Origin: Blastocladiella emersonii ATCC 22665
Taxonomy: Eukaryota; Blastocladiomycota; Blastocladiomycetes; Blastocladiales; Blastocladiaceae
Direction of reading: 5' to 3'
Assembly: GCA_025594325.1 (NCBI GenBank)
Contig: JANHCV010000001.1
Coordinates: forward strand, 4,960,001-5,024,000
DNA length: 64,000 nucleotides
Below, one piece after another: positions 40,284 through 53,933 of this stretch (its first letter is position 1; each line of letters starts with the position of its first letter). Under the pieces are notes generated by a model. The model saw only the letters and a list, made by a program, of their open reading frames with translations. It was not told the origin of the DNA and searched no databases. Position numbers and translations under genes: made by a program.

Positions 40284-43200
40284 ATGCATTCCCGGCCACC
40301 CGGCCCGCACGCCGTTGGCGCGACGCCTCGCGAGGGTGAAGCGCTCGCCGGCCTCGCCTCGGCCGCGGGCGACCCGTCGGCCGCCAACCCGGCCATGCTG
40401 CGCGACGCCCTCACGGCTCGCCTCTACACGCAGTCGCGCGGCATCGAGCCGCCGAGCTTCGCCCTCTCGCCCGCCGCCTTTGAGCACCTCGCGCACTCGA
40501 CTCGCCCGCGCATCCGCCATGTCCAAGGCACACCCACCACCAACTCGCACTACACGACGGCCGCGCACCCCGCGGCGGGACCTGCCGTGTCCTCGCTTCG
40601 ACCTGCACCACCAGCTGTCGCACCATGCATGATCGCGCCGCTTCCGCCCATCCGGCCCAACTCGGAGCCCACCTTTGTCCGGCCAAGGACAACGGAGCCG
40701 CCACCACTCAACGCTGGCGCGAAGCGGAGCGTGTCCCAACTTCTCGACGACTCGTCGCACGCCGGGATCGGCGCCGCTCCGCTGCCCGCGATCCCCGTCG
40801 TCGCTGCTCCCGCCGATGCTGCGGGCAAGGCGGCGAAACGCTCGCGCCCACTCGGCGGCGGCCTCGCCGACTCGAACGGCTCGACTGGCTCGAAGGCCAA
40901 GGGCAAGGCTGTCGTCGTGCCGTCGGACCCGCGCCGCGCCGGTGCCGGCGCCAAGGTTCTGCAGACGCCCTTCGACTTCATTGCCGCCGTCGAGGCTCGC
41001 CGCGCGGGATCGAGCGGCAGCCGAACGACCGGCGCGCAGTCGCCCGCTGCATCCGCGGCCGCGTCGGGGACGGCGCACCTCGAGTTCGTCTACCTGCGCC
41101 CGCGCAACCAGGACTCGGCCGTTTTCAACCCGTACGACCTCGTGATTGCCGAGTACGACGACGTCGACAAGCTCGACTTTTACACGCTCTCCGAAGCGGT
41201 ACGTTGTCGCTTACGCTCATTCCACCATCCACCGCGCGCTGCTCACTCACGTCTTCGTACACGCGCGCGTAGGGCGTCACCCACTTCACCAAGGAGACGA
41301 CCGACTTCACGCCGCTGCAGCAGTGGATCCGCGAGTACAACGCCTTCAATGCCATGATCCGGATCCCCTTCTTCGCCAAGTACCGCATCTGGAAGAGCTT
41401 CACGACGTGGCGCAAGAACGTGCGCCGCACCAAGCTCAACCTCGCGCGCAAAGCGATCCAGCGCCGCATGTTCGCGCTCGACCCGCGGCTGTCGCGCGGC
41501 CTGCTCACCATCCGCGCCGCGTGTATCGACCTGCTCGGCCACTCGCTGTTCAAGCCGCCGGCTGACCAGGCGTGGGACCTCAACGCCCTGGCCAAGGAGC
41601 AGGCGGACCACGTCCAGGGCGCCATCGCCGAGTACCTCGCCACCTTCGACGAGGCCGTCCGCGGCATGACCGTTGACGCGTGCAAGGACGCGCTCGCCGC
41701 GGCCAACTGCAGCGCCGACAAGGACGAGCTCTCCTCGCTCACCTTCACGCAGCAGGCCGCGCGTCGCGCCGAGTGCCGCCGCCTCGAGCGGTTCGTCAAG
41801 CTCGTCGACTACCTCAAGCTGCACACCCTGCACATGCTCGCCGTCTCGTCGGCGCGGTCCCTGCTGATCGTCCTGCTCGGCCGCTGCTCCGAAAAGGACA
41901 TTGCGACGGGCGTCGACGACGCCGAGAACACGCTTTTCAACGTGCCGACGCTGACGCTGGCCCTCGCCGGCTACGAGCCGTTCGCCGGCACCGTGTCCAA
42001 GCTCGCGTTCGGCGGCGCGCACGCTGACGGCGGTGGCGACGCGGCCGCCGACGAGGCCATGGACCTCGACGCGTCGACGGGCCCGGCGCTGTTCCAGCGC
42101 ACGTTCCTCGACATCGTGTGCTCCATGTTCAAGGGCACGGCGCCGGGCCGCAAGCAGCCGCTGCTTCGGCTCAAGCTGCTGCTCGAGGACGCGTCGCACA
42201 TTGTCGTGTCGCCCGGTCTGCCCGAGATCTTTGGCGTCCTCGACTCGCTGACGCGGCAGCACGTCTCCATCGTCGACGGCGTGTCGATGCTCACCAACTC
42301 GATTGACTTCATTGTCAGCGGCGAGTCGTTCGAGGAGCCCGACTTCACCGAGGGTGCGAGCCTGTCGCACATCATCTCGAACGACATCTACTTCCAGGCG
42401 CTGTGCGAGCGGACCAAGGCGTGCCTGCAGGCCAACTTTGCCTCGGTCGAGCAGTTCGCCGCGGGGTTCGAGCAGTACCGCGAGATGTACGAGCACAACG
42501 AGCAGCTTGACCTCGACGCGATCGCGGCCGGCACGGTGCTGTTCCCGGGCGTCGACGAGTCGCAGCGCGGCCTCACGACGAGCTTCTTCGAGCAGAGTCT
42601 CGCCGTGTACTCGGACCAGATCAAGCGCGTCCAGGACCTGCCCACGGCCACGGTCGTCGTCAACTTCCTTGCCGACATTGGCCAGTTCAAGGAGCGCGTG
42701 CTGCCGTCGCCGCAGGAGTGCCTGACCAAGATCACGACCATCATCCCGACGCTCGCGCGCGACAAGAACGAGGCGCTACTCAACGAGGTCAACTTCTCGG
42801 TCAAGGTGCTCGGGTCGCGGCCCGGGTCCGTCGAGGCCTTTGTCGACTACCTGCACCACCTCGACTCGGTCAAGGAGTCGCTCGAGTCGTACGACGCGCG
42901 GTACCAGGAGGTGAGCAAACTGTACGGGCTCATTGACCAGTACAAGCTGCCGATCGTGCCGACGGACCTCGCCATGTTCCAGACGCTGCGGCCCACGATC
43001 CGCCAGCTCAAGGACGCGGTCGACCTCGCCGAGGAGTCGCGCGAGGAGAGCGTGTCGCGGTTCTCGGGCGAGCTCGAGAAGCAGTTCTCGGACCTCATCA
43101 CCCAGGTCAACGACGTGCGCACGCAGGCGCAGAACCCCATGATCCTCAACCCGGCGTCGTCGGTCGACGAGGTCATGGCGTTCCTGTCGGACCTCGGCAA

Positions 43201-46200
43201 GCAGTTTGACGCGCTGCTGTTCACGGCCAACCAGTACTGCGAGTACCAGTCGCAGTTCAAGGTGCCGCAGACCAAGTCCGTCGAGATCGAGGAGGCCAAG
43301 GCCGACATCGACATGAAGACGTCGCTGTGGAAGAGCTTCCGCGACTGGGAGACGCTCACGCGCGAGTGGGACCTGTCGCCGTTCGACAAGATCAACACCG
43401 AGGAGATGAGCGGCCACATCAACGGCTACCTCAAGGTCATCTACAACCTCGACAAGGGCCTGCCGCCCAACGACGTGGTGCCCAAGCTCAAGGCCATGGT
43501 CGAGGCGTACCGCGGCATGTTCTCGACCATCGTCGACCTGCGCAACCCGGCGCTCAAGAGCCGCCACTGGGACAAGATCCAGGAGACGATCGGCAAGCCC
43601 ATTGCGCGCGACGAGACGCTCACGCTGGCCGTTCTGCGCGAGGCCAACGTGTTCAAGTTCCGCGAGGAGATCTCGGGCATCTCGGCGCAGGCCGCGAGCG
43701 AGGCCGCACTCGAGGAGATGCTCCAGAAGATCGTGCGCACCTGGGCCGACACCGAGTTCATCGTCCTGCCGTACCGCGACAACAAGGACGTGTTCATTCT
43801 CGGCGGCGTCGAGGACATCCAGACCCTGCTCGAGGACTCGCAGGTCACGCTCGCCACCATCAAGGCGTCGCGCTACATTGGCCCGATCAACTCGGACGTC
43901 GAGAAGTGGGACAAACAGCTCACGCTCTTCTACGACACGCTCGAGGCGTGGATGGTGTGCCAGCGCAACTGGCTGTACCTCGAGTCCATCTTCTCGGCGC
44001 CTGACATCCAGCGCCAGCTGCCCGAGGAGTCCAAGATGTTTGCGCAGGTCGACCGCAACTGGAAGGACATCATGCGGCGCGCAGCGCGCCACCCGAACGC
44101 CATGAAGTGCGGCACCACGCCGGGCACGCTCGAGACGTTCCAGCAGAACAACGAGCTGCTCGAGAAGATCCAGAAGTGCCTCGAGGAGTACCTCGAGTCC
44201 AAACGCCTGCTGTTCCCGCGCTTCTACTTCCTGTCCAACGACGAGCTGCTCGAGATCCTGTCGCAGACCAAGAACCCGCAGGCCGTGCAGCCGCACCTCG
44301 GCAAGTGCTTCGACGCCATCAAGTCGCTCGAGTTCTCGCCCGAGCCCAAGAGCATCGATATTCTGGCCATGATCTCGCCCGAGGGCGAGAAGGTGCACTT
44401 CAACAAGGCCGTCAAGGCCCGCGGCAACGTCGAGGCGTGGCTCAGCGCCGTCGAGGAGGGCATGTTCTCCACGGTGCGCCGCCTGCTCAAGGTCGCGCTG
44501 AGCGAGTTCGACCCCGCCGAGCGGTCCGACTGGCTGCTGCAGCACACGGGCCAGGTCGTGCTCACGGCGTCGCAGATCATGTGGTGCGCCGAGGTCTCGG
44601 CCGCCCTCACGGCCGACAACCCCGTCGAGGCGCTGCGCCAGTTCAAGGACACGTCGATCGCGAACCTGTCGCAGGTCGCGGCCATCGTGCGCGGCGACCT
44701 GACCAAGCTCCAGCGCGCGGTGCTCGGTGCGCTCATCACCATCGATGTGCACGCGCGCGACATTCTGCTCGAGATGCTCGACAACGGCGTGTCGTCGGAC
44801 GAGGATTTCGGCTGGCTCAAGCAGCTGCGGTACTACTGGGACCCGGAGACGGACGTGTGCGTGGTGCGCATGTCGGACACGGCCTTCAACTACGGGTGCG
44901 AGTACCTCGGGTGCTCGCCGCGCCTCGTCATCACGCCGCTTACGGACCGGTGCTACCTCACGCTCACGGGCGCCATCGCCATCAACCTCGGCGGCAGCCC
45001 GCTCGGCCCCGCCGGCACGGGCAAGACCGAGACGGTCAAGGACCTGGCCAAGGCGCTCGCGCGGCAGTGTGTCGTGTTCAACTGCTCCGACTCGCTCGAC
45101 TACAAGATGATGGGCAAGTTCTTTGCCGGGCTCGCGCAGTCGGGCGCGTGGTGCTGCTTCGACGAGTTCAACCGCATCGACATCGAGGTGCTGTCCGTCA
45201 TCGCGCAGCAGCTGCTCACCATCAAGTCGGCCAAGGACGGCATGGTCTCGCGGTTCATCTTCGAGGGCAAGGAGATCCGCCTGATCCCGTCGTGCGCCGC
45301 GTACATCACCATGAACCCGGGCTACGCCGGCCGTCAGGAGCTGCCCGACAACCTCAAGGCGCTGTTCCGGCCCATCGCCATGATGATCCCCGACTACGGG
45401 CTCATTGCCGAGATCATGCTGTACTCGGAGGGGTTCGAGGACGCCAAGCTGCTCGCGGGCAAGGTCGTCAACCTGTACAAGCTGTGCTCGGAGCAGCTGT
45501 CGCAGCAGGACCACTACGATTTTGGCATGCGCGCCGTCAAGTCGGTGCTCGTCATGGCCGGCCAGCTCAAGCGCGCGAACCCGACGATCCAGGAGAACGT
45601 GGTGCTGATCCGCTCGCTCCGCGACTCGAACCTGCCCAAGTTCCTCGCCGACGACGTGCCGCTGTTCCTTGGTATCCTGCAGGACCTGTTCCCGGGCGTC
45701 TTCATCCCGGACCAGGACTTTGGCGCGCTCAAGGCCGCCATCGAGGAAACGCTCGCGGCGAAAAAGTACGTCGTGGTGCCCAAGTTCGTCGACCGCATCA
45801 TCCAGCTGTACGACACGACGCGCGTCCGCCACGGCGTCATGCTCGTCGGGCCGACGGGCGGCGGCAAGACGGTGGCCTACCAGACGCTGGCCGACGCCAT
45901 GACGCTGCTGCACCAGACCAAGCCCGATGCGTTCGAGCAGGTCCAGCTCTCGCTGCTCAACCCCAAGTCCATCACCATGGACGAGCTGTACGGCGCCGTC
46001 AACCTCGCGACCATGGAGTGGAAGGACGGGCTCATTGGGAACATCACGCGGCAGCAGGTCTCGGACACGACCAACGACGAGAAGTGGACTGTGTTCGACG
46101 GCCCTGTCGACGCCATCTGGATCGAGAACATGAACACGGTACTCGACGACAACAAGCTGCTCTGCCTCAACAATGGCGAGCGCATCAAGCTCAACAACTC

Positions 46201-49200
46201 GATCCGCATGGTCTTTGAGGTCATGGATCTCGCCGTTGCCTCGGTACGCTTGATGTCTCGCGATAGTCAAGATCATTATCGCTCACTCGCGCCGCCCTGC
46301 AATGCGTAGCCGGCCACGGTCAGTCGATGCGGAATGGTGTACATGGACCCGACCAACCTCGGGTGGCGGCCGTCCGTCAATCGCTGGATGGTCACGGTCG
46401 CGTCGGCCACGCTCAACGAGGACCAGCTTGCGTTCCTCAACCAGCTGTTCGAGCACGCCGTCGACGAGGGCCTCTACTTCGTGCGCAAGCAGCGCGAGCT
46501 GATCCCGACCGTCAACCTGAACCTCGTCGCGTCGCTGTGCCGCCTGCTGTCCACGTTCCTGGTCGAGGTCGACTGGAAGGCCATGGCGCCCAACGCGAGC
46601 GACTGGAAGACGCTGATCGGCTACCTCTTCATCTTCTGCTTCACGTGGTCGATTGCCGGCAACATCCACGAGTCGTGCCAGGACGGGTTCGACACGTTCG
46701 CGCGCGAGCTGTTCGAGCAGGGTCCCACGGTCGACTGCCCGATCCCCGGCGGCATGACCATCTTCTCGTTCTTCGTGCACCTCAAGCAGCGCGTGCTCGT
46801 GCCGTGGGAGGACATTGTCGCGCAGTTCCAGTACTCGCAGACGGTGCCCTACTTCGAGATCATGGTCCCGACCGTCGACACGCTGCGGTTCCAGTTCCTG
46901 ACCGAGCGGCTGCTCGACCACTCGTTCCCGACGCTGCTCACGGGAAACACGGGCGTTGGCAAGTCGGTCATCATCCAGGAGCTCATCTCGCGCACGGCCA
47001 AGCCCAAGAACTACATCCCGATCAACCTCAACTTCTCGGCCCAGACCACCAGCACCATGACGCAGCAGTACCTGGAGCTCAAGCTCGAGAAGAAGAAGAA
47101 GAACATCATGGGCGCGCCGACCGGCTCGCGCATCGTCGTGTTCGTCGACGATCTCAACATGCCCAAGCAGGAGACGTACGGCGCGCAGCCGCCCATCGAG
47201 CTGCTCCGCCAGTTCCTCGACTCGGGCGGGTTCTACGACCGCGAGAAACTGCAGTGGCGCGTCATCGAGGACGTGAGCATGCTGTCGGCGTGCGCGCCGC
47301 CGGGTGGTGGCCGTAACCCAGTCACGCCGCGCCTGATCCGCCACTTCAACGTGCTCAACATCCCAATGCCGTCGGACGCGAGCCTCGCGCGCATCTTCAA
47401 GAGCATTCTCGACGGGTTCCTCAAGCCGTTCAGCAGCGATGTGCGCACGCTCAGCGAGGCCATCGTCATGAGCAGCATCGAGTTGTACAACCGCATGTGC
47501 GCCGAGCTGCTCCCGACGCCGGCCAAGTCGCACTACACGTTCAACCTGCGCGATCTGTCCAAGGTCATCCAGGGCATTACGCAGATCAAGCCCGTCAACA
47601 TCAGCACGCGCGCGCACACCGTGGCCGTGTTCGCGCACGAGGCCGCGCGCGTGTTCCACGACCGCCTGATCAACAACGAGGACCGCGCCTACTTTGGCAA
47701 GCTCATGGAGGAGCTCGTGTCCAAGAACTTTTCGGAGCAGCTCTCGACGGACCCGATCGTGTTCGGCGACTTTGCCAAGCGCGGCGTGCCGCGTGAGGAG
47801 CGCGTGTACGCGCAGTTTGCCGACCTCGGCGCCATGGGCACGCTGCTCGAGGACTACCTCGAGGAGTACAACGTGACGCTGTCGCGCGACATGCGGCTCA
47901 TCTTCTTCCTCGACGCCAAGCAGCACATTGCGCGGCTCTCGCGCATCATCCGCCAGCCGCGCGGCAACGCGCTCATCGTCGGCGTCGGTGGCACGGGCAA
48001 GAAATCGCTGACGCGGCTCGCGTGCCACATGTCCGAGTACCAGTGCCTCGAGATCGAGCTCACGCGCACCTACGGCACGGTCGAGTGGCGCGAGGACATC
48101 AAGAAGCTGTACCGTCTTGCCGGTATCGAGGGCAAGAACACCGTGTTCCTGCTCACGGACACGCAGATCAAGACCGAGACGTTCCTCGAGGACATCAACG
48201 GCATCCTCAACACGGGCGACGTGCCGAACCTGTTCGAGATGGACGAGCGCGAGCAGATCATCGGCAACCTGCGCCAGGTCGCGCGCGAGAAGGGCTACGG
48301 CGAGGACCGCGACTCGGTGTACCAGTTCTTCATCAACCGCGTCCGCGACAACCTGCATATCGTGTTCGCGACGAGTCCCGTCGGCGAGACGTTCCGCAAC
48401 CGGTGCCGCATGTTCCCGTCGCTCGTCAACTGCTGCACCATCGACTGGTTCGACGAGTGGCCGCGCGACGCGCTGCTGTCCGTGTCGAAGCGGTTCCTCG
48501 AGTTTGTCGACCTCGGCACGCCCGAGATCAAGGAGAAGATGGCGTCGCTGTGCGTCGACGTGCACACGTCCGTCTCGGCCATGGCCTCGCGCTTCTACGC
48601 CGAGCTGCGCCGCCGCTTCTACACGACGCCGACCAGTTACCTCGAGCTCATCAGCCTGTACATCGGCATGCTCCAGGAGAAGCGCAAGGAGATTGGCGCC
48701 GCGCGCGACCGCCTCCAGAACGGCCTGCTCAAGCTGTCCGAGACCAACGACCTCGTGGCCAACATGCAGGTCACGCTGCAGCAGCTCGGCCCCGAGCTCA
48801 AGACCAAGGCCGCCGACGTCGAGACGCTCATGATCAAGATCGCCAAGGACCAGGAGACGGCCGACGGCGTCAAGCGCGTCGTGGCCGAGGAGGAGAAGGT
48901 GGTCAAGGAGCAGGCGTCGCAGACCGAGGCCATCGCGCGCGAGGCGCAAAAGGATCTCGACGAGGCGCTGCCCGCGCTTGAGGCCGCGTACAAGGCGCTC
49001 GACTCGCTCGACAAAAAGGACGTGGCCGAGATGAAGGCGTTCGCCAAGCCGCCCGAGCTCGTCGTCATGGTCCTCGAGGCCGTGTGCACGCTGTTCAAGG
49101 TCAAGGCCGACTGGGACAGCAGCAAGAAGCTGCTCGGCGACCCGCAGTTCCTGCGCAAGATCCAGGAGTACGACAAGGACTCGGTCAACGACGCCCTCGC

Positions 49201-52200
49201 CAAGAAGCTGCGCAAGTACATTGAGAACCCCAACTTCACGCCCGAGGCCGTCGAGAAGGTGTCCAAGGCCGCCCGCTCGATGTGCATGTGGGTCCTCGCC
49301 ATGGACATCTACACGCGCGTGAACAAGGAGGTCGAGCCCAAGCGCCGCCGCCTGCTCGAGGCGCAGTCGAGTCTCGAGACGACCAAGGCCAAGCTCGACG
49401 AGAAGACGCGCCAGCTGCAGGAGGTCGAGGACCAGCTGCAGAAGCTCAAGGAAAAGTACGAGGAGTCGATCGCGAGCAAGAAGGTCCTGTCCGAGCGCAT
49501 GGAGCAGACGACCAAGCGGCTCGAGCGCGCGAGCAAGCTGACGACGGCCCTCGCCGACGAGCAGATCCGGTGGACCGAGTCCGTGGCCAAGCTCAACAAG
49601 CAGATGGAGGAGCTCGTCGGCAACGTGTTCGTGGCCGCGGCCTGCGTCGCGTACTTTGGCGCCTTCACGTCGGGCTACCGCCGCGAGATGATCAACATGT
49701 GGACGGCCAAGTGCGTCGAGCTCGGCGTCCCCGTGTCCGAGAACCTGACGCTGGCCGATCAGCTCGGCGACCCCGTCCAGGTCCGCGAGTGGAACGTGCA
49801 GGGCCTGCCCGCCGACGAGCTGTCGACCGAGAACGGCATTCTTGTGACGCGCAGCCGCCGCTGGCCGCTCATGATCGACCCGCAGGGCCAGGCGAACCGC
49901 TGGATCCGCAACATGGAGTCGGGCTCGGACCTCAAGATCGTCAAGCTGTCCGACCCCAAGTTCCTGCGCGCGCTCGAGAACGCGGTGCGCATGGGCCAGC
50001 CGGTGCTCATCGAGGACGTCGGCGAGCAGCTCGACCCGGCGCTCGAGCCGCTGCTGCTCAAGCAGACGATCCGGCAGGGTGGGCGACTGCTCATGAAGCT
50101 CGGCGACTCGCTGGTCGAGTACGACAAGAACTTCAAGCTGTACATCACGACCAAGCTGTCGAACCCGCACTACCTGCCCGAGGTGTGCATCAAGGTGACC
50201 ATCATCAACTTCACCGTGACCAAGACGGGTCTCGAGGGCCAGCTGCTCGCGGACGTGGTCAAGCTCGAGCGGCCCGAACTCGAGGAGCAGCGCAACTCGC
50301 TCATCCTGTCCATCTCCAACGACAAGCGCCAGCTCAAGGAGATTGAGGAGAAGATCCTGCGTCTGCTGTACAACTCGCAGGGCAACATTCTCGACGACGA
50401 GGAGCTGATCTTGACGCTCAACCAGTCCAAGGTCACGTCGGCGGCCATCACGGACCGCCTCGTGCAGGCCGAGCAGACCGAGAAGGCCATCAACACGGCG
50501 CGTGAAAAGTACCGGCCCGTGGCGCTGCGCGGGTCGATCCTATACTTTGTCGTGGCCGACCTCGCCGAGATCGACGGCATGTACCAGTTCTCGCTCAAGT
50601 ACTTCAAGAACCTGTTCACGCAGTGCATCGTCGACAGCCCCAAGGGCCAGGAGCTGTCCGAGCACGTCGCGTACCTGTGCGACGACATCATGATGTCCGT
50701 CTTCCGCAACGTGTCGCGCGGCCTCTTCGAGCAGCACAAGGTCATCTTCTCGCTCATGATGTGCGTCAGCGTGATGCGCGACCGCGGCGACATCTCGGAC
50801 GACGAGTGGAACTACATGCTGCGCGGCGCGACCACGGTCGGCGGCGAGCTCCCGCCCAAGCCGGCGACGCGCTGGCTGACCGACGCCATGTGGCGCAACG
50901 TGTGCTCGCTCGGCTCGACCATCTCCGTGTTCGCCGAGCTCGCCGACCACATTGCGAGCCACACGCTCGACTGGGAGGGGTACATCGAGGCCGACGACCC
51001 CTTCTCGTACCCGCTGCCGGGCATCCCGCAGGACAAGCTGTCCGACTTCCAGCGGCTGCTCGTGGTCAAGGTGTTGCGCGAGGAGATGGTGGTCGGCGCG
51101 CTCATCGCGTTCATCCGCCAGAGCATCGGGTCGCCCTACATTGACATCCCGCCGCTCGACCTGCGCCAGGTGTACAACGACATGAACTCGACTACGCCGC
51201 TCGTGTTCGTGCTGTCGTCGGGCTCCGACCCGGTCTCGGGTCTGCTCAAGCTCGCGAGCATGCTCGGGTTCGGCGAGCGGCTCCACATGATCTCGCTCGG
51301 TCAGGGCCAGGGCCCGATTGCCGAGGCGCTGCTGCAGAAGGCCATGGAGTCGGGCGACTGGCTGTTCCTGCAGAACTGCCATCTCGCGGCGTCGTGGATG
51401 CCCAAGCTCGAGAACAAGGTCAAGGAGATTGTGACGGGCGAGGTCAAGGCGCACTCGTCGTTCCGACTGTTCCTGTCGTCGATGCCGTCCAAGGTGTTCC
51501 CGATCTCGGTGCTGCAGGAGTCGGTCAAGGTGACCAACGAGCCGCCCAAGGGCCTGCGCGCCAACATCGCGCGGTCGTTTGCCGACATCCCCGTGCCGCT
51601 GTTCGACCAGACGCCACCGCAGGGCTCGCGGTTCCGCAAGCTGGCCTTCACGCTGTGCTTCTTCAACGCGATCATCCAGGAGCGCAAGAAGTTTGGCCCG
51701 CTCGGGTGGAACATCAGCTACGACTGGAGCAACTCGGACCTCGAGGTGTCGCTCGTTGTGCTGCGCAACTTCCTGTCCAAGACCAACAACATCCCGTGGG
51801 ACGCGCTGCGGTACCTGACGGGCGAGATCACGTTCGGCGGGCGCGTCACCGACGACTGGGACCGCCGCACGATGCGCACGCTGCTCAACAAGTACTACAA
51901 TGTCGAGATCCTCGACGACAACTACCCGCTGTCCCCGTCGGGCAAGTACGTGGTGCCCGCCGACGGCAACCTCGCGTCCTTCCGCGCGCACATCGACAAG
52001 CTGCCGTTCACCGAGGAGCCGTCCGTGTTCGGGATGCACGAGAACGCCAACGTCAGCTACCAGCTGCAGGAGACGAAGCGGCTGCTGCGCACGGTGCTCG
52101 AGGTGCAGCCGCGGCTCGTGTCGGCCGGCGGCGGCAAGTCGCCCGAGGACGTGGTCACCGAGGTCGCGCAGTCGATCCTGGCGCGACTCCCGCCACCGCT

Positions 52201-53148
52201 CGTCGTCGAAATGAACCCGCGCGCGACGTCGGCGGGCAAGCCCAAGTCGCTCGCCGAGCTCATGTTCCGCAAGGACGAGGGCGGGCGCATGGAGAACTCG
52301 CTGAGCACGGTGCTGTGCCAGGAGTGTGCGCGGTTCAACAAGCTGCTGGCGGTGATCAAGCTGTCGCTCGAGAACCTGGTCAAGGCGATCCGCGGTCTGG
52401 TCGTCATGAGCGCGCAGCTCGAGCTCGTGTTCCAGAGCCTGACCAACAACCTGGTCCCCGCGGCGTGGGCCAACGTCGCGTACCCGTCGCTCAAGCCGCT
52501 CGCGTCGTGGGTCGACGACCTCGTCGCGCGCATCAACATGCTGCACGCGTGGGTCGAGCGCGGCCAGCCGCGCACCTTCTGGCTGCCCGGCTTCTTCTTC
52601 CCGCAGGGCTTCCTCACGGGCGTGTTCCAGAACCACGCGCGCAAGTACAACATCCCGATCGACTCGCTGCGGTTCCGGTTCGCGGTGCAGACCGACGACG
52701 CCATCGAGGACTACCCCGAGGGCAGACAGCTCGTGGCCGCGGCCGACGGGACCGTGTCGCTGCCGACCGACCCTGAGGACGGCGTGCTGATCCGCGGCAT
52801 GTTCATTGAGGGCGCGCGGTGGGATCGCGACAAGGAGCGACTCCAGGACTCGTTCCCCATGGAGATGTTCTCGGTACGCTTTGAAACTCGCACGCTCAAG
52901 CTCGATCACATACTGACTGCTTTTGCTCTTAGACCATGCCCCAGGTTCGATTCATCCCCGCGGTCCAGTACACGCCGACCAAGGACCTCTACGTGTGTCC
53001 GCTGTACAAGACGTCGGCGCGCGCAGGCACGCTGTCGACGACGGGCCAGTCGACCAACTTTGTGTGCCCGGTACACATCCCGAGCGACAAGCCGGCCGAC
53101 TACTGGGTCACCAAGGGTGTCGCGCTTCTCATGCAGCTCAACGAGTAG
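40284..53148 (+). CDS. Axonemal inner-arm dynein heavy chain (DNAH3/7/12-like)
   Basis: Exons 40284-41198, 41273-46243, 46310-52873 and 52933-53148; introns of 74, 66 and 59 nt; 4221 residues. It is the motor of a single-headed inner dynein arm. The first exon is a Pro/Ala-rich extension of about 240 residues before the tail. Four P-loops mark AAA1-AAA4: [10 protein letters not shown] (about 1550), GPTGGGKT (about 1830), GNTGVGKS (about 2175) and [10 protein letters not shown] (about 2520). AAA1 Walker B is CFDEFNRI. '[17 protein letters not shown]' spans the second splice. The coiled-coil stalk lies near 48730-49600. The C-terminus '[18 protein letters not shown]' is typical of axonemal chains. 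The DNAH3/7/12 subgroup is my reading of motif style, not a tree. Confidence 0.95.
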
Positions 53149-53933
53149 CGAGCGACGACTCGTGTCTCCACTTTCCCCCATGTACAATTTGCACTACTTG
53201 CGCCGTTCCCGTTTTGTGTCTCCCTCTCCCACTTGCAAAAAAATAAACTGATTAGTTGCGTTCCCGAGACACTTTCAGCCGTGAACGATCAGTGCCACAA
53301 GTGCGATCTCCAGGGGAAGGCGGGAGACTGTGGAATCGATTGTCAGCGCAACGAAAGCAACCGATAGACGCGTGATCAACTCGAACATGCACCTCCGACC
53401 GGGAAGCGGGAGGCAGGTGGCGCGCGTCTCGCAAACGCGTCTCGCACCTCCCGCGTGACTTTCACGTGACCGCGTGGGGGCTTTCGCGACGCGTCGCGTC
53501 CGTGTCTCGCACCCCGCCCGCTTGCTCGAGCGCGCGCCGTAATTTTTGAGTTTTGACACCTTTGCGATGACCGTGTCACCCACCCCGGACAAGCGCGTGC
53601 AGCCGCCGCTGGTGGTGGTGATGTTCGCGCGGTGCGGAGCGCCGCGAGACTCGGCCCGCACCCACACGATTTGCGCCGGCTGGCTTCATGCACTGGCCCA
53701 ACTTGCGCTCTCTCTAGAGGATCTCTTCTATAGACTTCGACTCCCGCACGAACCCCACTCGGATCGGGGGAGACACACCATGCAGCAGCAGTGAGCATCT
53801 GGACTCTGGAATTGCTATCCCCCTCCCTATTCACTCGGTGCATCCGGATCAGCGACCATCTGTTCCGCAGCGGTTCACTAGCGCGCCGTATCCGCCACCG
53901 CGACAACCCATCCCCGCCGCCGTCGCCACCACC
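53149..53933. other. Dynein 3' UTR and kinase promoter
   Basis: A 785-bp gap. The left end holds the dynein poly(A) signal. 53420-53530 is dense in GTCTCGC/ACGCG words and has TTTCACGTGACC (CACGTG at 53463-53468), like other promoters here. An 82-codon plus-strand frame (53546-53794) has no family features. No RNA gene recognised. Confidence 0.45.
53242..53247 (+). terminator. AATAAA polyadenylation signal of dynein gene
   Basis: Canonical AATAAA after an A-run, 94 nt past the dynein stop codon. Confidence 0.6.

Noticed and set aside
42776-50170. Very long antisense frames opposite dynein (1166 and 1295 codons; another of 789 codons at 50540-52909)
   Set aside because: They are Arg/Val/Leu/His-rich mirror images of GC3-rich codons, with no family motif; the sense strand is unmistakable dynein.
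53546-53794. 82-codon ORF upstream of the MARK-like kinase
   Set aside because: No similarity or motif, and it overlaps likely promoter and leader sequence.
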